From: Oasisia sp. SBJ-2009
Taxonomy: Eukaryota; Annelida; Polychaeta; Sabellida; Siboglinidae
NCBI GenBank assembly: GCA_964017155.1
Contig: OZ024858.1
Span: 24,190,323-24,254,322 of the forward strand
Reading direction: 5' to 3'
Length of the DNA: 64,000 nucleotides
Position numbers and translations under genes: made by a program. Every line of letters begins with the position of its first letter. The first letter of the stretch is position 1. Of this stretch, positions 47,618 through 61,300 are shown one piece after another. The notes below the pieces were generated by a model. It did not search any database and was not told the DNA's origin. It saw only the letters and a list, made by a program, of their open reading frames with translations.

Positions 47618-47623
47618 AATAAA
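47618..47623 (+). terminator. Polyadenylation signal of MRE11
   Basis: AATAAA about 130 bp beyond the end of the 50-bp array, the first on this strand after the MRE11 stop. It implies a ~1.2-kb 3' UTR. Confidence 0.7.
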
Positions 47624-47639
47624 ATGCAATTCAGTTGAA

Positions 47640-49495
47640 AGCCATTTGTTGTCCTATTTAATTGGATCAGCATGTACTGGCTGAGACCATTGGATCTTTT
47701 CCGTTTTTAAGACAACAACTCGAACTAAAACATGAAATATTGTTTATGAAAAATGATCTCATATTTTAAAATATTGGTTTTAGAAGGTTTAAATGTGATC
47801 AGCTCTCGAACAGTGACTTTCATTTGGCCAATTGCTATTTATATAGAAATTCTTTCTCATATTATACTCATTCATCTTCATCAAACAGATTAATGTGCAT
47901 TTGTTAAAATTTATTAGTACACTCACTAAAACCTTCACATTACAAACAGTTTCAGTTTGCTGCAAAAGATGACAGTAAAAACAGTTTTACAAATTATCTT
48001 CAACATTGTACACACATTTTTCTAGTAGTTACAATCCTGTTTCATCGTCGAAATCCCAGATAGTTTTAATCCAGACATCCGCTGCTTTTACACCTACCGG
48101 GGACATTACATTGTAAGACACAATGGGTGAAATATGGTAACATTTTAGCACGTTTAGTCATGGAAGAGAAATAATTAAGATAATAACATACATAATGTAT
48201 CGAGAAGGTCTTGGTCAACATTTTCTTTGGTGGCCAAAAGTTGACATTTTCTCAAATTTGTCCTGTTTCCATTAACTCGCCGGAAACATGCAGGAGAAAA
48301 ATACATTTCAGTCAACCTTAACTCTTATTTCATCACCGAAAGACATTTTGACAAGTTGAGTATTCTGCAGTTTTATGCGTTATAGTTAGAGCAATTCTTG
48401 TAAAATAAACTTATTGATATTTGTGATAAGTTATTTCTCATATGTATTGATGTGAAAACAGTTAAATATAATATAAATATATATATCGGTTATCGCCTTT
48501 GTAGCTAGCAACGACGTGACGAGTTCATCACACAGTTATGTATATCACAGTCAAGTAAGGCCGCAGGGGGCAAAAAGGAATGCACAAATAAAACAAAATC
48601 ACACCCGTGCACAAACCACAATTTGGCCCGATGAGTATAAGTCGGCACTCAAGCCCTATATCAATCACTGGACAGACTTCACACGTGTCTGTTAAAACAT
48701 GCATGCCATAAACGTCAGATCCTGTACGCTTGAACAAAACATAAGTTAAGTAAACGCTGTAAAAGTGCACGTTTGTGCTTGTTTGGCACGTTGTAAAACA
48801 GTGTGCAGCGAAGGAACTCCAGCATTCCATGTTCGTTAAAAACAAAGCAAGATTACCAAATAAAATCGCTTCAATGCCAAAAAAACAGCCATGATAAATA
48901 TAACTAAATATATTTTTAACACAAAACTTGGTACCATTTCACTACTTTTGCTAAGAGTTCTTAAACCACAAAATTTTGATCCTGAATACCTGAAAACTAT
49001 AACACGCCACCGGAACATTGTAATTGGTGTGTCATAGAAATAGTGTCCTCAGTAATATGGCAATGGATATTTGCATGATGAACATTTTTTTAAACTGATT
49101 TTGTTTAATGATGAAGTTTCTTTAAAAGTTCTTTTATCTTAACGAAATGGTCCCAGATTTGCTGATATATGGGAGTTGGTATTTCATTATCCAACCTCTT
49201 ACTGGAGCACTGGCTTCTTGTATGTGTATGATTATATCGGTAACTGGACATATAGGCATACACATACCTATCTCACATCGCATAGACGTATATATTGAAC
49301 ACGCCTTGACAACGGGTACATGTCAACATTAACGACGATGACACAAACCCGACACGATCAATATGGTGTTATTAACCACGAGTATAACGTCTCCGTCGTC
49401 CAAGCAACACAAATACTACATTTATAAGACTGATGACATCATAAATTAAAACATTCTAACACCATTGCCGGTGCTCCAACTTTGCGGTCATGTGA
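47640..49495. other. Convergent 3' spacer between MRE11 and the dynein gene
   Basis: No coding exon or repeat family recognised. A TTTAAT (ATTAAA on minus) near 49106 is a possible dynein poly(A) signal. Confidence 0.4.
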
Positions 49496-52330
49496 CTAGT
49501 CGTCAAGCTGACATAGTGACGCGACGCCACGGTTGGTCCAGTGGTCCTCGGACTTGTCTGACGGTAGCTGGAACATCTGGACGAAGTTGGTTGAGTGGCC
49601 GGTGGTACTGAGGGTTCCACGTCGGGCACTCGTCTTGTAGACTGGACAATTGTAGACTGGCATCTCCTCAAACTTTTCTGTTTCGCCCGGCTACACACAA
49701 CAACAACTGAGTCAGGATTGTGCGGATGTGAAGAATTCATAGTAGTTCACTCAGCTGTATAAATGAGTACCTGGCTATAGACAGTGGTGGATATGTGTAC
49801 GAGCAGCCTTCGCACATTAATTGTAGCATATGGCTGGATGCTTCCCAGAGAAGCCGAGATGGTGTCTGAGTGAACAGGTCTGTCAGGGAAGTAAAGTGTA
49901 AAGCGCTTTGAACGGTCCTGAGAACTGGATACTGCGCTATATAAGAACTTGCCTTTACCTTTAAAATAGCCAAGTTAATATGAAGTGCTTGAGGGAAAAG
50001 GCAGTTACCTGCATTAAGACTTGAAAACTGCGTTACAGTGTGACCCAGAAACAAGTCTTGTGCTCACCCGCAAGACAACAAGATGTTAGCGTGTGACACA
50101 CACAGACACTGCACGAGTATGTGTTCAAGATTTTAAAATGTCGATAAAATAAAAAGTATGCAAAACATTTCAAACTTCCAACAACGTAGTTGTAGATGGC
50201 GTAATTATCTTTGTGATGATGTAGAAAAACATTACATTTTGCAACTGGGACTTCACGTACAACCTTTCGAAATAATGCAGTTTTATTTTGTCTGTAATCA
50301 GTTAGTGTCTAAAGGAGACTTATGGAGTAACTGCCATTCACTCAAGTTCTCAATGGTCTATTCATTTCTGTCACAATACCCAGAGCAGTTTAAAAGTGGA
50401 CTGTCATCAAGCCTTTCACATCTGAGTCTGTCATTGTTAGTGCAGGTATATCGGAATCGGACGTGTTTATTGACCCAATAAAAATATACATAAATTAATG
50501 TTCATACAAATTACCTACAGCTCAAATTATAAAATAGTATTATATTTGTACCGTTGTGCAGCAAACTGCTAAGTAATTGTGTAAGAAATAACAGAAATGT
50601 AATTATAAGTGATTATGAATTGTAAGTAAAATAACCAGGGGTCGAGGAGACTGTCACTAAGGCCATTTTAGTCGCTCTCGTGGCAGCCACCCCATTAATT
50701 ACATCACAATTAAATATAGTTGGCTATTTTATGCACTTCCAAATAAACACATGTGCGTAATTATCCCGTAATACAGCAACACTAGAATGTCATTACTCGT
50801 AACAAATGTCACAAATCTCAACAAACAAACAAACAACACAATTTGTACATTTTAAATTAGCAAATGATTACAATCTCATGGTTAAATAACACTACTTAGT
50901 ATATGTATGTTTACGTTATCTTAGTATATGTACATTTACGTTATAACTAGACAAGTGGTTACCTTGAGCCAGATGACGGGAAGAGTATCGTAGAGTATCT
51001 TGGGGAGTGACTCATTGAGACAACTTGTCTCACGGTCCCACCGAGCTCCCTCCAGGAACAGACCCTGAAACAAACATCCAATTCATGATATTGGCTCAAT
51101 TTGTCAGAAAAGGTAGACCAGTTGAATGGGACCTTAGGTTCTTAGTTCTTAGGTAGTTTCCTCCAAACAGCTCAAACTTGGGCTAACGCAGGAGTTGTCC
51201 TCTAGAATTAGTGAGTCCACTACAGGTTACACACTGTATGGGGTATTTTACTTCCCCTGGCTTAGATACCAGATAGAAGGGACCACCGGCTTTTAGTGTC
51301 TCTTCCGAAAGACACAGGCAAATGTGGGGTGAACGAAATTGCCTAAGTTTCGAAACGGCGGTAGGTGTGATTGAACCACCGTCCCCTCGATTGACAGTCC
51401 GGCGCTCTACCGCGCGACCACCGTTCCCCACAGGACCTCATAAGATCGTAACACTGTAACCATACAATTATATATATATATACATATATATATGTATATA
51501 TATATGACGCGGCACGCCAAAACCAGGCGCTTCCCGCAGATCCTCGATCGGCGCCAGGGTGTAATTAGTTAGCATACCCTCAAAATGTCGAAAGTGGGTT
51601 CTTGGCGGAATCAATCAGCAAAATCATCAATCTTTCAATATTTCCATAATAGATACCATGAAATAGTGTTGAAAGGGGTAATAATGAGCATTTTCATGCA
51701 AGCCCCTCATTAATTTCACAGCTGATTAGTCTAAAACAAAGCCGTTTTTTAGGCTAATTTAGCGCACTATCCTGCACCCAAATAATTATTGAACGGATAA
51801 ATTTCCTACTTCCTGTGAGACAAATGTAGCCATACATTTTAGCTGCTAAACAACATAAAAATGAATCAAATCCGTCGAGAACTTTAATTTTTATGATTGT
51901 TTTCAACATCGGATTAGGCCATTTTAGGCCGCCCGATTGCTACTACATTGGCCTCCGGCGCAAACCCCCGGCGCGAGCGGTGAAATATTGCGCTGACAAA
52001 TGGTCGATTTTTTTATGCTTTCACATATTATGAGTATATACCATCTCTAGGTATATGCAACATTTCAGGACAATTGGAGTATTATAAATATGTGGTTGCT
52101 ATGGTAATGTTCCACGATATCGCTTTGTACGACGGATCACTTTAAAAACTCATTTTCTCGGAAGTGATATTCCACAAACTTATGCACTTGAAGTGGAATA
52201 TCTTCGCCCATACACAAGATAGAGTGTTCATCTTGGTATCATTTTAAAGCTCTTCATCTCCTCTAATTGAATCAATAACAATATGGAATTGTCAACTTGC
52301 CGGCAAAAGCCTGGTTTTGGCATGGCGCGT

Positions 52331-52382
<52 letters not shown>

Positions 52383-55300
52383 CAGACTAGTCAGTTAATA
52401 GAACATTGCCGGGCACTTCAAACAATGAGATCTAGAACCAGACCCTGAAGCAAACACCAGTTTTATGACAGACACTGAAACTGCAGAGATATTTCTGAGT
52501 TTCGTTTTTAACATATCCCCATTTACAGAATCATCAAATACCTCATTTAATTCACTGACGGTAAGGAATACTTTCTGATACCTAAAGGCTGCACTCACTA
52601 GCTAGTACTTCATGCCATTTAGTTATCATTTTAAGTATTAATATACTTCTATCAATTCCTTCAAAACGTTTTGAAATCCTAACATTGCTATCTAGACTCC
52701 CTCTAATAGTTGGATTGTTCTTGTGGACGTTACTCACGTAGATGTAAGCGCCATCTTCAGGTTTCTCTGGCATCATTTTCTCCTCTTTCATTACTTCGTA
52801 CTCAAAGCCGAGGAAGTCGATCGGAATGCGGTACCGTCGAGCAAAGTTCTGAGACACACCTTCAAAACAAACAAGGTCAGATCTCCACGACAATTCCACC
52901 CAGTTTTTACGCAATGCATGCTGTCTCAGTTATTAGTGTTGTATTATATTCATTACCTTTACATAGTGCATTGGTTAGTAAGAACAACGCCATTCGTTAC
53001 CGCAGTGATATATATACATATAGTGGTTTCAAAATTGTGTATTTTGATATTTTATTCTAAAAAGTTTCCCATGTACTTTGCCTCTGGTGTCACATAACTC
53101 CTCCGCTCACTCCTCATGTCACATAACTCCTCCGCTCCCTCCCCATGTCACATAACTCCTCCGCTCCCTCCTCATGTCACTAACTCCTCCACTCCCTCCT
53201 CATGTCACATAACTCCTCCACTCCCTCCTCATGTCACTAACTCCTCCACTCCCTCCCCATGTCACATAACTCCTCCACTCCCTCCTCATGTCACTAACTC
53301 CTCCACTCCCTCCCCATGTCACATAACTCCTCCACTCCCTCCTCATGTCACTAACTCCTCCACTCCCTCCCCATGTCACATAACTCCTCCACTCCCTCCT
53401 CATGTCACATAACTCCTCCACTCCCTCCTCATGTCACTAACTCCTCCACTCCCTCCCCATGTCACATAACTCCTCCACTCCCTCCTCATGTCACATAACT
53501 CCTCCACTCCCTCCTCATGTCACTAACTCCTCCACTCCCTCCCCATGTCACATAACTCCTCCACTCCCTCCTCATGTCACTAACTCCTCCACTCCCTCCT
53601 CATGTCACTAACTCCTCCACTCCCTCCTCATGTCACATAACTCCTCCACTCCCTCCTCATGTCACATAACTCCTCCACTCCCTCCCCATGTCACATAACT
53701 CCTCCACTCCCTCCCCATGTCACATAACTCCTCCACTCCCTCCCCATGTCACATAACTCCTCCACTCCGTCCTCATGTCACATAACTCCTCCACTCCCTC
53801 CCCATGTCACATAACTCTTCTGCTCCCTCCCCATGTCACATAAAGCACCCCTTCCCAGTTGCCTCGCTCAAACATCCACACACAGAATGGCTTGAGGATT
53901 TTTCAAAGATGTGCATGAAAATATGTGAGGCATTCCGACGAGATCAGTCGGATGTCGCAGATTCCAATTATGCAGCATGAGCCAATTAATAAATGCAGGT
54001 TGATACGGACGATTTTGAGATTTTTATACTATCTACATTAAAAATAATTCATCTTTCACGATATGAAACCTTTTATCAAAATGTTAATTGTAAATATCAA
54101 TAAATGACACCTTAGTTACAGGACTTAATTTCGTGTTAGGAAAATGAGCGAAAACAAAGGCAAAACATTTGACTTTTTCAAGTGCCCATATCTGAATTCT
54201 CCCTCGGTCGATCGCTATATTCCGTACATCGTCAGAAAGCTAAGAATATCAGCTCTCCGAATATAGAACAGGTTTCATGGTAAAAGGCAAAACCAACCAA
54301 TTAGAAGCACCTAAAAATTGTATTCAAAGCGGCATGTTGCTACCACGTGACCCGATACGTGTTGGCTATTGGATGATATCCATTTCCTTTCCATTTGTTG
54401 TCTGTGAAGATCGGTTTGTTTTGATTGTTTACGTAGTGGAATTGCCATTGATTTGTTGTTTTATAGCAGTATTTTAAGACTGTGCGCTTTTATGTGGATT
54501 GCTATTGAATAAGTATATCGTTGACAACTGGTTGTACCAACGAAGTTGAGTTGGCTCGGCTGTTGAATCGAAATATTGGGCGTCGTTCCGAGCTCAGTGA
54601 CTGAGGGACCTGTCATTCACTGATGACAGTGCGGGTTTACCTTAGGCTTACAGTTAGATCATTTCCTATATTTGCGAAGTGAATTAAGTGATGACAAGGA
54701 TTCGTCGTAATCCGAAATAATAGAAGAAATGAGCGAGGACGATTGCAAATCGCGGGTCACTGACGCAATGGCGGCACTTGACCAAACAGAGACCCACGTG
54801 ACAGTGATTGTTGTTGACACTGCGAGCTCAACAATGTGTCAATGACTGAACACTTATACACAGACAACAGATTATGTCTACATAGCACAGTCCAAATTTG
54901 AGTACTCTAGCCTACATAAAAGTGCCCGTATCAATGGTGTTTGCATAGCTAATTTTAAGTGCGTTTTTCTCAGATTTTACTTTTTCATCAAAACGATGTT
55001 CAAACTAGCATATCTTCGCCAATTTTTCAGGCATCATAATTTATAATACATGAAATAAAAGACAATTATTTGGGCTTTCGCATGGTATAAATACCTTAAA
55101 TTTGCTTTTTGACGACATGTGACTGATTTTGTGGGAATGCCTCACATATGTTTCATTTGGATGGATTTCACTTTAATTATGCACAAACTCTGTCTCTCTA
55201 GATCTGGCTAACCCATAAAAACAAACATAGTAAAACGTTTTTAGGTTGCTCAAAATGCAGTCTATAGCTAAATTTATAATGCAATAAAGTGTACCACACT

Positions 55301-58300
55301 ATCATGTATAAATTAACTAATTCATGCCCCAAATTAGTAAAATATACTAGAAATTAATTACATTAAATGTGGCAAATGCAGAAGCTTGTTCTTTGTAAGT
55401 AGAAACCGGGAAAATAATAAAAAAAAAATTGGATAAGAAGGACTCATCCCGAGCCAGTGTGACGACATACAACGTACCAGTGAAGAAGGACTGGGTGAAG
55501 TAGAAGCCTGACACCCAGAACGTGACGGGAGCTCCATCGTCAACCCAGTCACGGAAGAACGACAGTCTGAAATATGACACATACACACTACATAATCAGA
55601 ATGACATCACACACTACTACATCAGACTGACATCATAACTACTGCATCAGACTGACATCACACAATACTACATCAGACTGTCATCACAGCATCAGACTGA
55701 CATCACACACTACTACATCAGACTGACATCACAGCATCAGACTGACATCACACACTACTACATCAGACTGACATCACAGCATCAGACTGACATCACACAC
55801 TACTACATCAGACTGACATCACAGCATCAGACTGACATCACACACTACTACATCAGACTGACATCACAGCATCAGACTGACATCACACACTACTATATCA
55901 GACTGACATCACACACTACTACATCAGACTGACATCACAGCATCAGACTGACATCACACACTACTATATCAGACTGACATCACAGCATCAGACTGACATG
56001 ACATCACACATGATAGCGCCAACAAAGTGTAGCTAGTGGACAGACCTCTGCATGAAGTCGGTGATGTAGCTGCCGAGTGGTTTGAGGGAGGGGTAGGACT
56101 TGGCGGCCCACACCCCCGGCACCTTGCCGATGAGCATGCTGGTGAAGATCTCCTCGAGCTCAGACGACATCACCACGAGCCCCTTGATGGCCTTCTGCAG
56201 GTTGATGAGAGACGACCGGATGACGCTGAGCAGGCGGTTGTAGCGGATCAACTCCTGCCGCAGCACCGTGTTCATCGAGTCCGTGTACAGCACCGGGTAC
56301 TTCTCCATGATCTACAGGCAGACAGTGCACTATGATCTACAGGCAGACAGTGCACTATGATCTACAGGCAGACAGTGCACTATGATCTACAGGCAGACAG
56401 TGCACTATGATCTACAGGCAGACAGTGCACCGTGAACTACAGGCAGACAGTGCACCATGATCTACAGGCAGACAGTGCACTATGATCTACAGGCAGACAG
56501 TGCACCATGATCTACAGGCAGACAGTGCACTATGATCTACAGGCAGACAGTGCACCATGATCTACAGGCAGACAGTGCACTATGATCTACAGGCAGACAG
56601 TGCACTATGATCTACAGGCTGACAGTGCACTATGATCTACAGGCAGACAGTGCACTATGATCTACAGGCAGACAGTGCACTATGGTCTACAGACAGACAG
56701 TGCACCATGATCTACAGGCAGACAGTGCATCATGATCTACAGCAGACAGTACACTATGATCTACAGGCAGACAATGCACCATGATCTACAGTTAGACAAT
56801 GCACCATGATCTACAGAATGTACCATGATCTACAGGCAAACAGTGCACTATGATATACTAGCAGACAATGCACCATGATCTACAGGTGGACGATGCTCCA
56901 TGATCTAAAGACATAGAATGTACCGTGATCTACAGCAGACAGTGCACTATGATCTACAGGTAGACAATGCACCATGATCTACAGTTAAACAATGCACCAT
57001 GATCTACAGGTGGACGATGCACCGTGATCTAAAGACATAGAATGTACCGTGATCTACAGCAGACAGTGCACTATGATCTACAGGTAGACAATGCACCATG
57101 ATCTACAGTTAAACAATGCACCATGATCTACAGACAGAGAAGGTACCGTGATCTACAGGCAGACAGTGCACTATGATCTACTAGCAGACAATGCACCATG
57201 ATCTACAGGTAGACGATGCACCATGATCTAAAGACACAATGTACCATGATCTACAGGCAGACAGTGCATTATGACTTACAGACGTATAATACATGATCTA
57301 CTGACTGACAACACACCTTGATAAACAGGCAGACAACACACCTTATTATATACCTTGACAACACAAAATATAATGATCTACAGGCTAATAATACAGCATG
57401 GCCTAGAGCCTAGCAGTGCACATTGATCTAAAGAGTCTACAGTGAGGAGACGTACCACTTCCATGTCAAAGTCTGGCGGCAACTTGGCCACAATGTCTGC
57501 AGACAGCTCCAGCACGGAGTCTCCGGCCGACTTGCCTCCGCCTCCACTGGCCTGGCGCGGCAGGGTCAGCAGGATGCTGTCAAACAGCTGAAACACACGG
57601 CCACATCATACAGTACAGACACAGCACAGCACAGCACAGCACAGCACAGCACAGCACAGCACAGCACAGCACAGCACAGCACAGCACAGCACAGCACAGC
57701 ACAGCACAGCACAGCACAGCACAGCACAGCACAGCACAGCACAGCACAGCACAGCACAGCACAGCACAGCACAGCACAGCACAGCACAGCACAGCACAGC
57801 ACAGCACAGCACAGCACAGCACAGCACAGCACAGCACAGCACAGCACAGCACAGCACAGCACAGCACAGCACAGCACAGCACAGCACAGCACAGCACAGC
57901 ACAGCACAGCACAGCACAGCACAGCACAGCACAGACTGGTGGACACTGAAGCTGTTTTTCAGTATCCCTTCAACAGTCAATTTTGTTATCATTAAGTGTT
58001 TAGGTCATGAGAATGATTACACTATTAAAATAAATCATAATTACACAACTAGCAATGTTGTACTTACTTCTGCGTTTCGGTGGCCTTCCTCAGGAACTGG
58101 GTCACTGCTTGCTCGAGCAGTGAACCAGTTCCTGAAGAAGGCCGCCGATGGTGTTCAAAATGTAGAAGAAAGTACCACATTGTTAGTTGTGTAATTATGA
58201 AATTTGTTTGAATAATGTACTTCCAACTTGATGAACATTTTCATGAAGAAAATGATGACACTGTTTTACAGTATCATATTAATCTGAACCATTACTGAAT

Positions 58301-61300
58301 GAATGACGACTAACTGTGGTGGTATAGAGCACAGTTCACAACTCTCCGTCTGCTAAACACATCAAGTGTACCGAATACACACAAAATACTACCTTGATCT
58401 GCATTCAGCTGGCGGAGTAGTTCAAGTAACTGGCTTTGGCCCACAGCTTTGTCCAATTATTTACACTATTCTGCCAATATCTTGGACAATTATTCAGTAA
58501 TGCAGTTAGGTAAGGTACCAGGACATATTGGGGCCTACCATTTGTGTTTCCTGGTTGTCTTTGGTGATGTCTGCATTCTCGTGCAGTCCGTACACCTCTG
58601 GGTTGACGTTGAGAGGCAGCGACTTGATGTAGTCAATGTAGTCCTGGTAGCCACCCTCTGGAGGGGCGAAGTACAGGCCACTCGCGGAGAACCTGAGGAC
58701 AGACACAGGTGGGGGCTACGGTGGTTGTCAGGGAGATCAACAGTTGCCATGGCAATGAACAGCAGTTAGCACGACGTAATGTGTTGAGTGTCAACTACTT
58801 GTGATGTGTCAAGTGTCAAGAATTTCTAACCCATCAATTATCTCCCACTTGTAATCCATCAAGTGTCTCCTACTTGTAACCCATCAAGTGTCACCTACTT
58901 GTACCCCATCAAGTGTCACCTACTTGTAACACATCAACCATCTCCTACTTGTAACACATCAACCATCTCCTATTGGTAACCCATCAAGTGTCACCTACTT
59001 GTAACCCATCAAGTGTCACCTACTTGTAACCCATCAAGTGTCACCTACTTGTAATCCATCAAGTGTCACCTACTTGTACCCCATCAAGTGTCACCTACTT
59101 GTAACACATCAACCATCTCCTACTGGTAACCCATCAATTATCTCCTACTTGTAACCCATCAAGTGTCACCTACTTGTAACCCATCAAGTGTCACCTACTT
59201 GTAATCCATCAAGTGTCACCTACTTGTAACCCATCAAGTGTCACCTACTTGTAACCCGTCAAGTGTCACCTACTTGTAACTGTCGTCCTCGACCACGGCG
59301 CGGGTGTAGAAGATGGCGAGGAGTGAGATGAGGAGGCGGCGGTCCTTGTCATCGGTCACACGCCCGCCGTAGTTGCATTCTCCCGTGAGGTAGGCGAGGG
59401 CTTGGAGGGGCAGCTCCTCGTAGTCATTGAGGAACATCTGCAGCCGCGCCAGGTACAGGGTCAGTTTTTGTATAGCACAGGGAATTGTTTATACAGCACA
59501 GGTAAGTTCTTATATAGCACAGGTAAGTTCTTATATAGCACAGATAAGTTCTTATATAGCACAGGTAAGTTCTTATATAGCACAGGTAAGTTCTTATATA
59601 GCACAGGTAAGTTCTTGTATAGCACAGGTAAGTTCTTATATAGCACAGGTAAGTTCTTATATAGCACAGGTAAGTTATTATATAGCACAGGTAAGTTCTT
59701 ATATAGCACAGGTAAGTTATTATATAGCACAGGTATGGTCTTATATAGCACAGGTAAGTTCTTATATAGCACAGGTAAGTTCTTATATAGTACAGGTAAC
59801 TTCTTATATAGCACAGGTAAGTTTTTATATAGCACAGGTAGATTCTTATATAGCACAGGTAACTTCTTATATAGCACAGGTAAGTACTTATATAACACAG
59901 GGAAGTTCTTATATAACACAGGTAAGTTCCTTTATAGCACAGGTAAGTTCTTATATAGCACAGGTAAGTTCTTATATAGCACAGGTAAGTTCTTATATAG
60001 CACAGGTAAGTTCTTATATAGCACAGGTAAGTACTTATATAACACAGGTAAGTACTTATATAACACAGGGAAGTTTTTATATAACACAGGTAAATTCTTA
60101 TATAGCACAGGTAATTTCTTATATAACACAGGTAATTTCTTATATAACACAGGTAAGTTCTTATATAGCACAGGTAAGTTCTTATATAACACAGGTAAGT
60201 TCTTATATAACACAGTGTCCAGTCCTCAGGACTGCTCAAGACACTTTACACTTTACTCCCTGGCAGACCTGTTCAATCAAATACCATATCGACATATCTG
60301 GGAAGCATCCAGCCATCCTGCAATTAATGCGCAGCGTACTAATTATACACAAACATCCACGCTGTACGTGATGTATCCAGATACTCATTCGTACAGCTGA
60401 GTGAACTGAAGCAATGTAGAGTGAACAATCTAATGTTATTAAATAAATAAATGATATGCAGTACAACAGGAATCAGGCCATCTGAGTGTAAAGTGTTTGG
60501 TTGTACATTCATTGAGTAAGTATAGGGCCCGTAAGTGTGTCACAATAAATGGCGTGACTCCGCGCGATTAGAGCTCATTGGGGTCTAAGCGAGACAATTG
60601 GGGACTGGTCACAAGAATAATACACAATAAAATAGTTTACGGGATTTGCATTTTACATTGCTGTACATTGTGGTTTCGATAAGCACTTATATCTGACAAG
60701 TTGACTAAATTCGCATAATCATAACACATGTGTACGTTTGGCCAAAACAGGTTGTACTACGCGAAAAATGGCACTTTTCATTATTAGTCAAGATTGCCAA
60801 ACGCAAGTACTTGCCACTATTGCCATGGCAACCACCATTATAATCGATTAAAATTCATGATTTCCGTGATCATTGTCACCGGCAAAGTGTTCCACTGCTT
60901 CTGCTTGTAATAATCCTTCGGACAGTATAACTGAAATAGTTAGACTGGAACCGTTCAATTATTACAACCAAAAACAAAACGAAGTGCTATACGTTAACAT
61001 GGATAATATGAATCTCCTGCCCCCAACTGCCCCCAGCCTTGTTTTCGCGCGTGAGACTTACACGCCCTATTGTCAGAGACAAGAACGGTCTTAATACTAA
61101 GGTGATTGTCTCAGCATATGATATAGCTTTTTCAATCACTGAGGATGACAGGCAGCCTGGCAGTAACCACCCTCAGTGCCAGCACAACAAGGTTGGCTGA
61201 GCGTAAATCATAGTTTTATGTAGAGACCCGTCCACCCATCATTTGAACGATTAAAAACGAATATGGACGGGTAGAAATATGGGTGGACGGGTGGTGGACG

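Noticed and set aside
48528..48845. 105-codon minus-strand frame between MRE11 and the dynein gene
   Set aside because: No recognisable family, AT-rich spacer, compatible with chance.
53116..53421. Pro/Ser-rich and Trp/Arg-rich frames
   Set aside because: Minisatellite artefacts within a dynein intron.
54277..54477. 66-codon frame with hydrophobic stretch
   Set aside because: No homology, lies in a dynein intron, no splicing context.
57566..57992. Cys-Ala-Val-Leu open frames
   Set aside because: Low-complexity reading of the ACAGC array.
59402..60400. 332- and 314-codon open frames with YSTGKFL or YIAQVSS repeats
   Set aside because: The 21-bp array is a multiple of 3 without stops; the strand is opposite to the dynein gene and the sequence comes from a SINE end.
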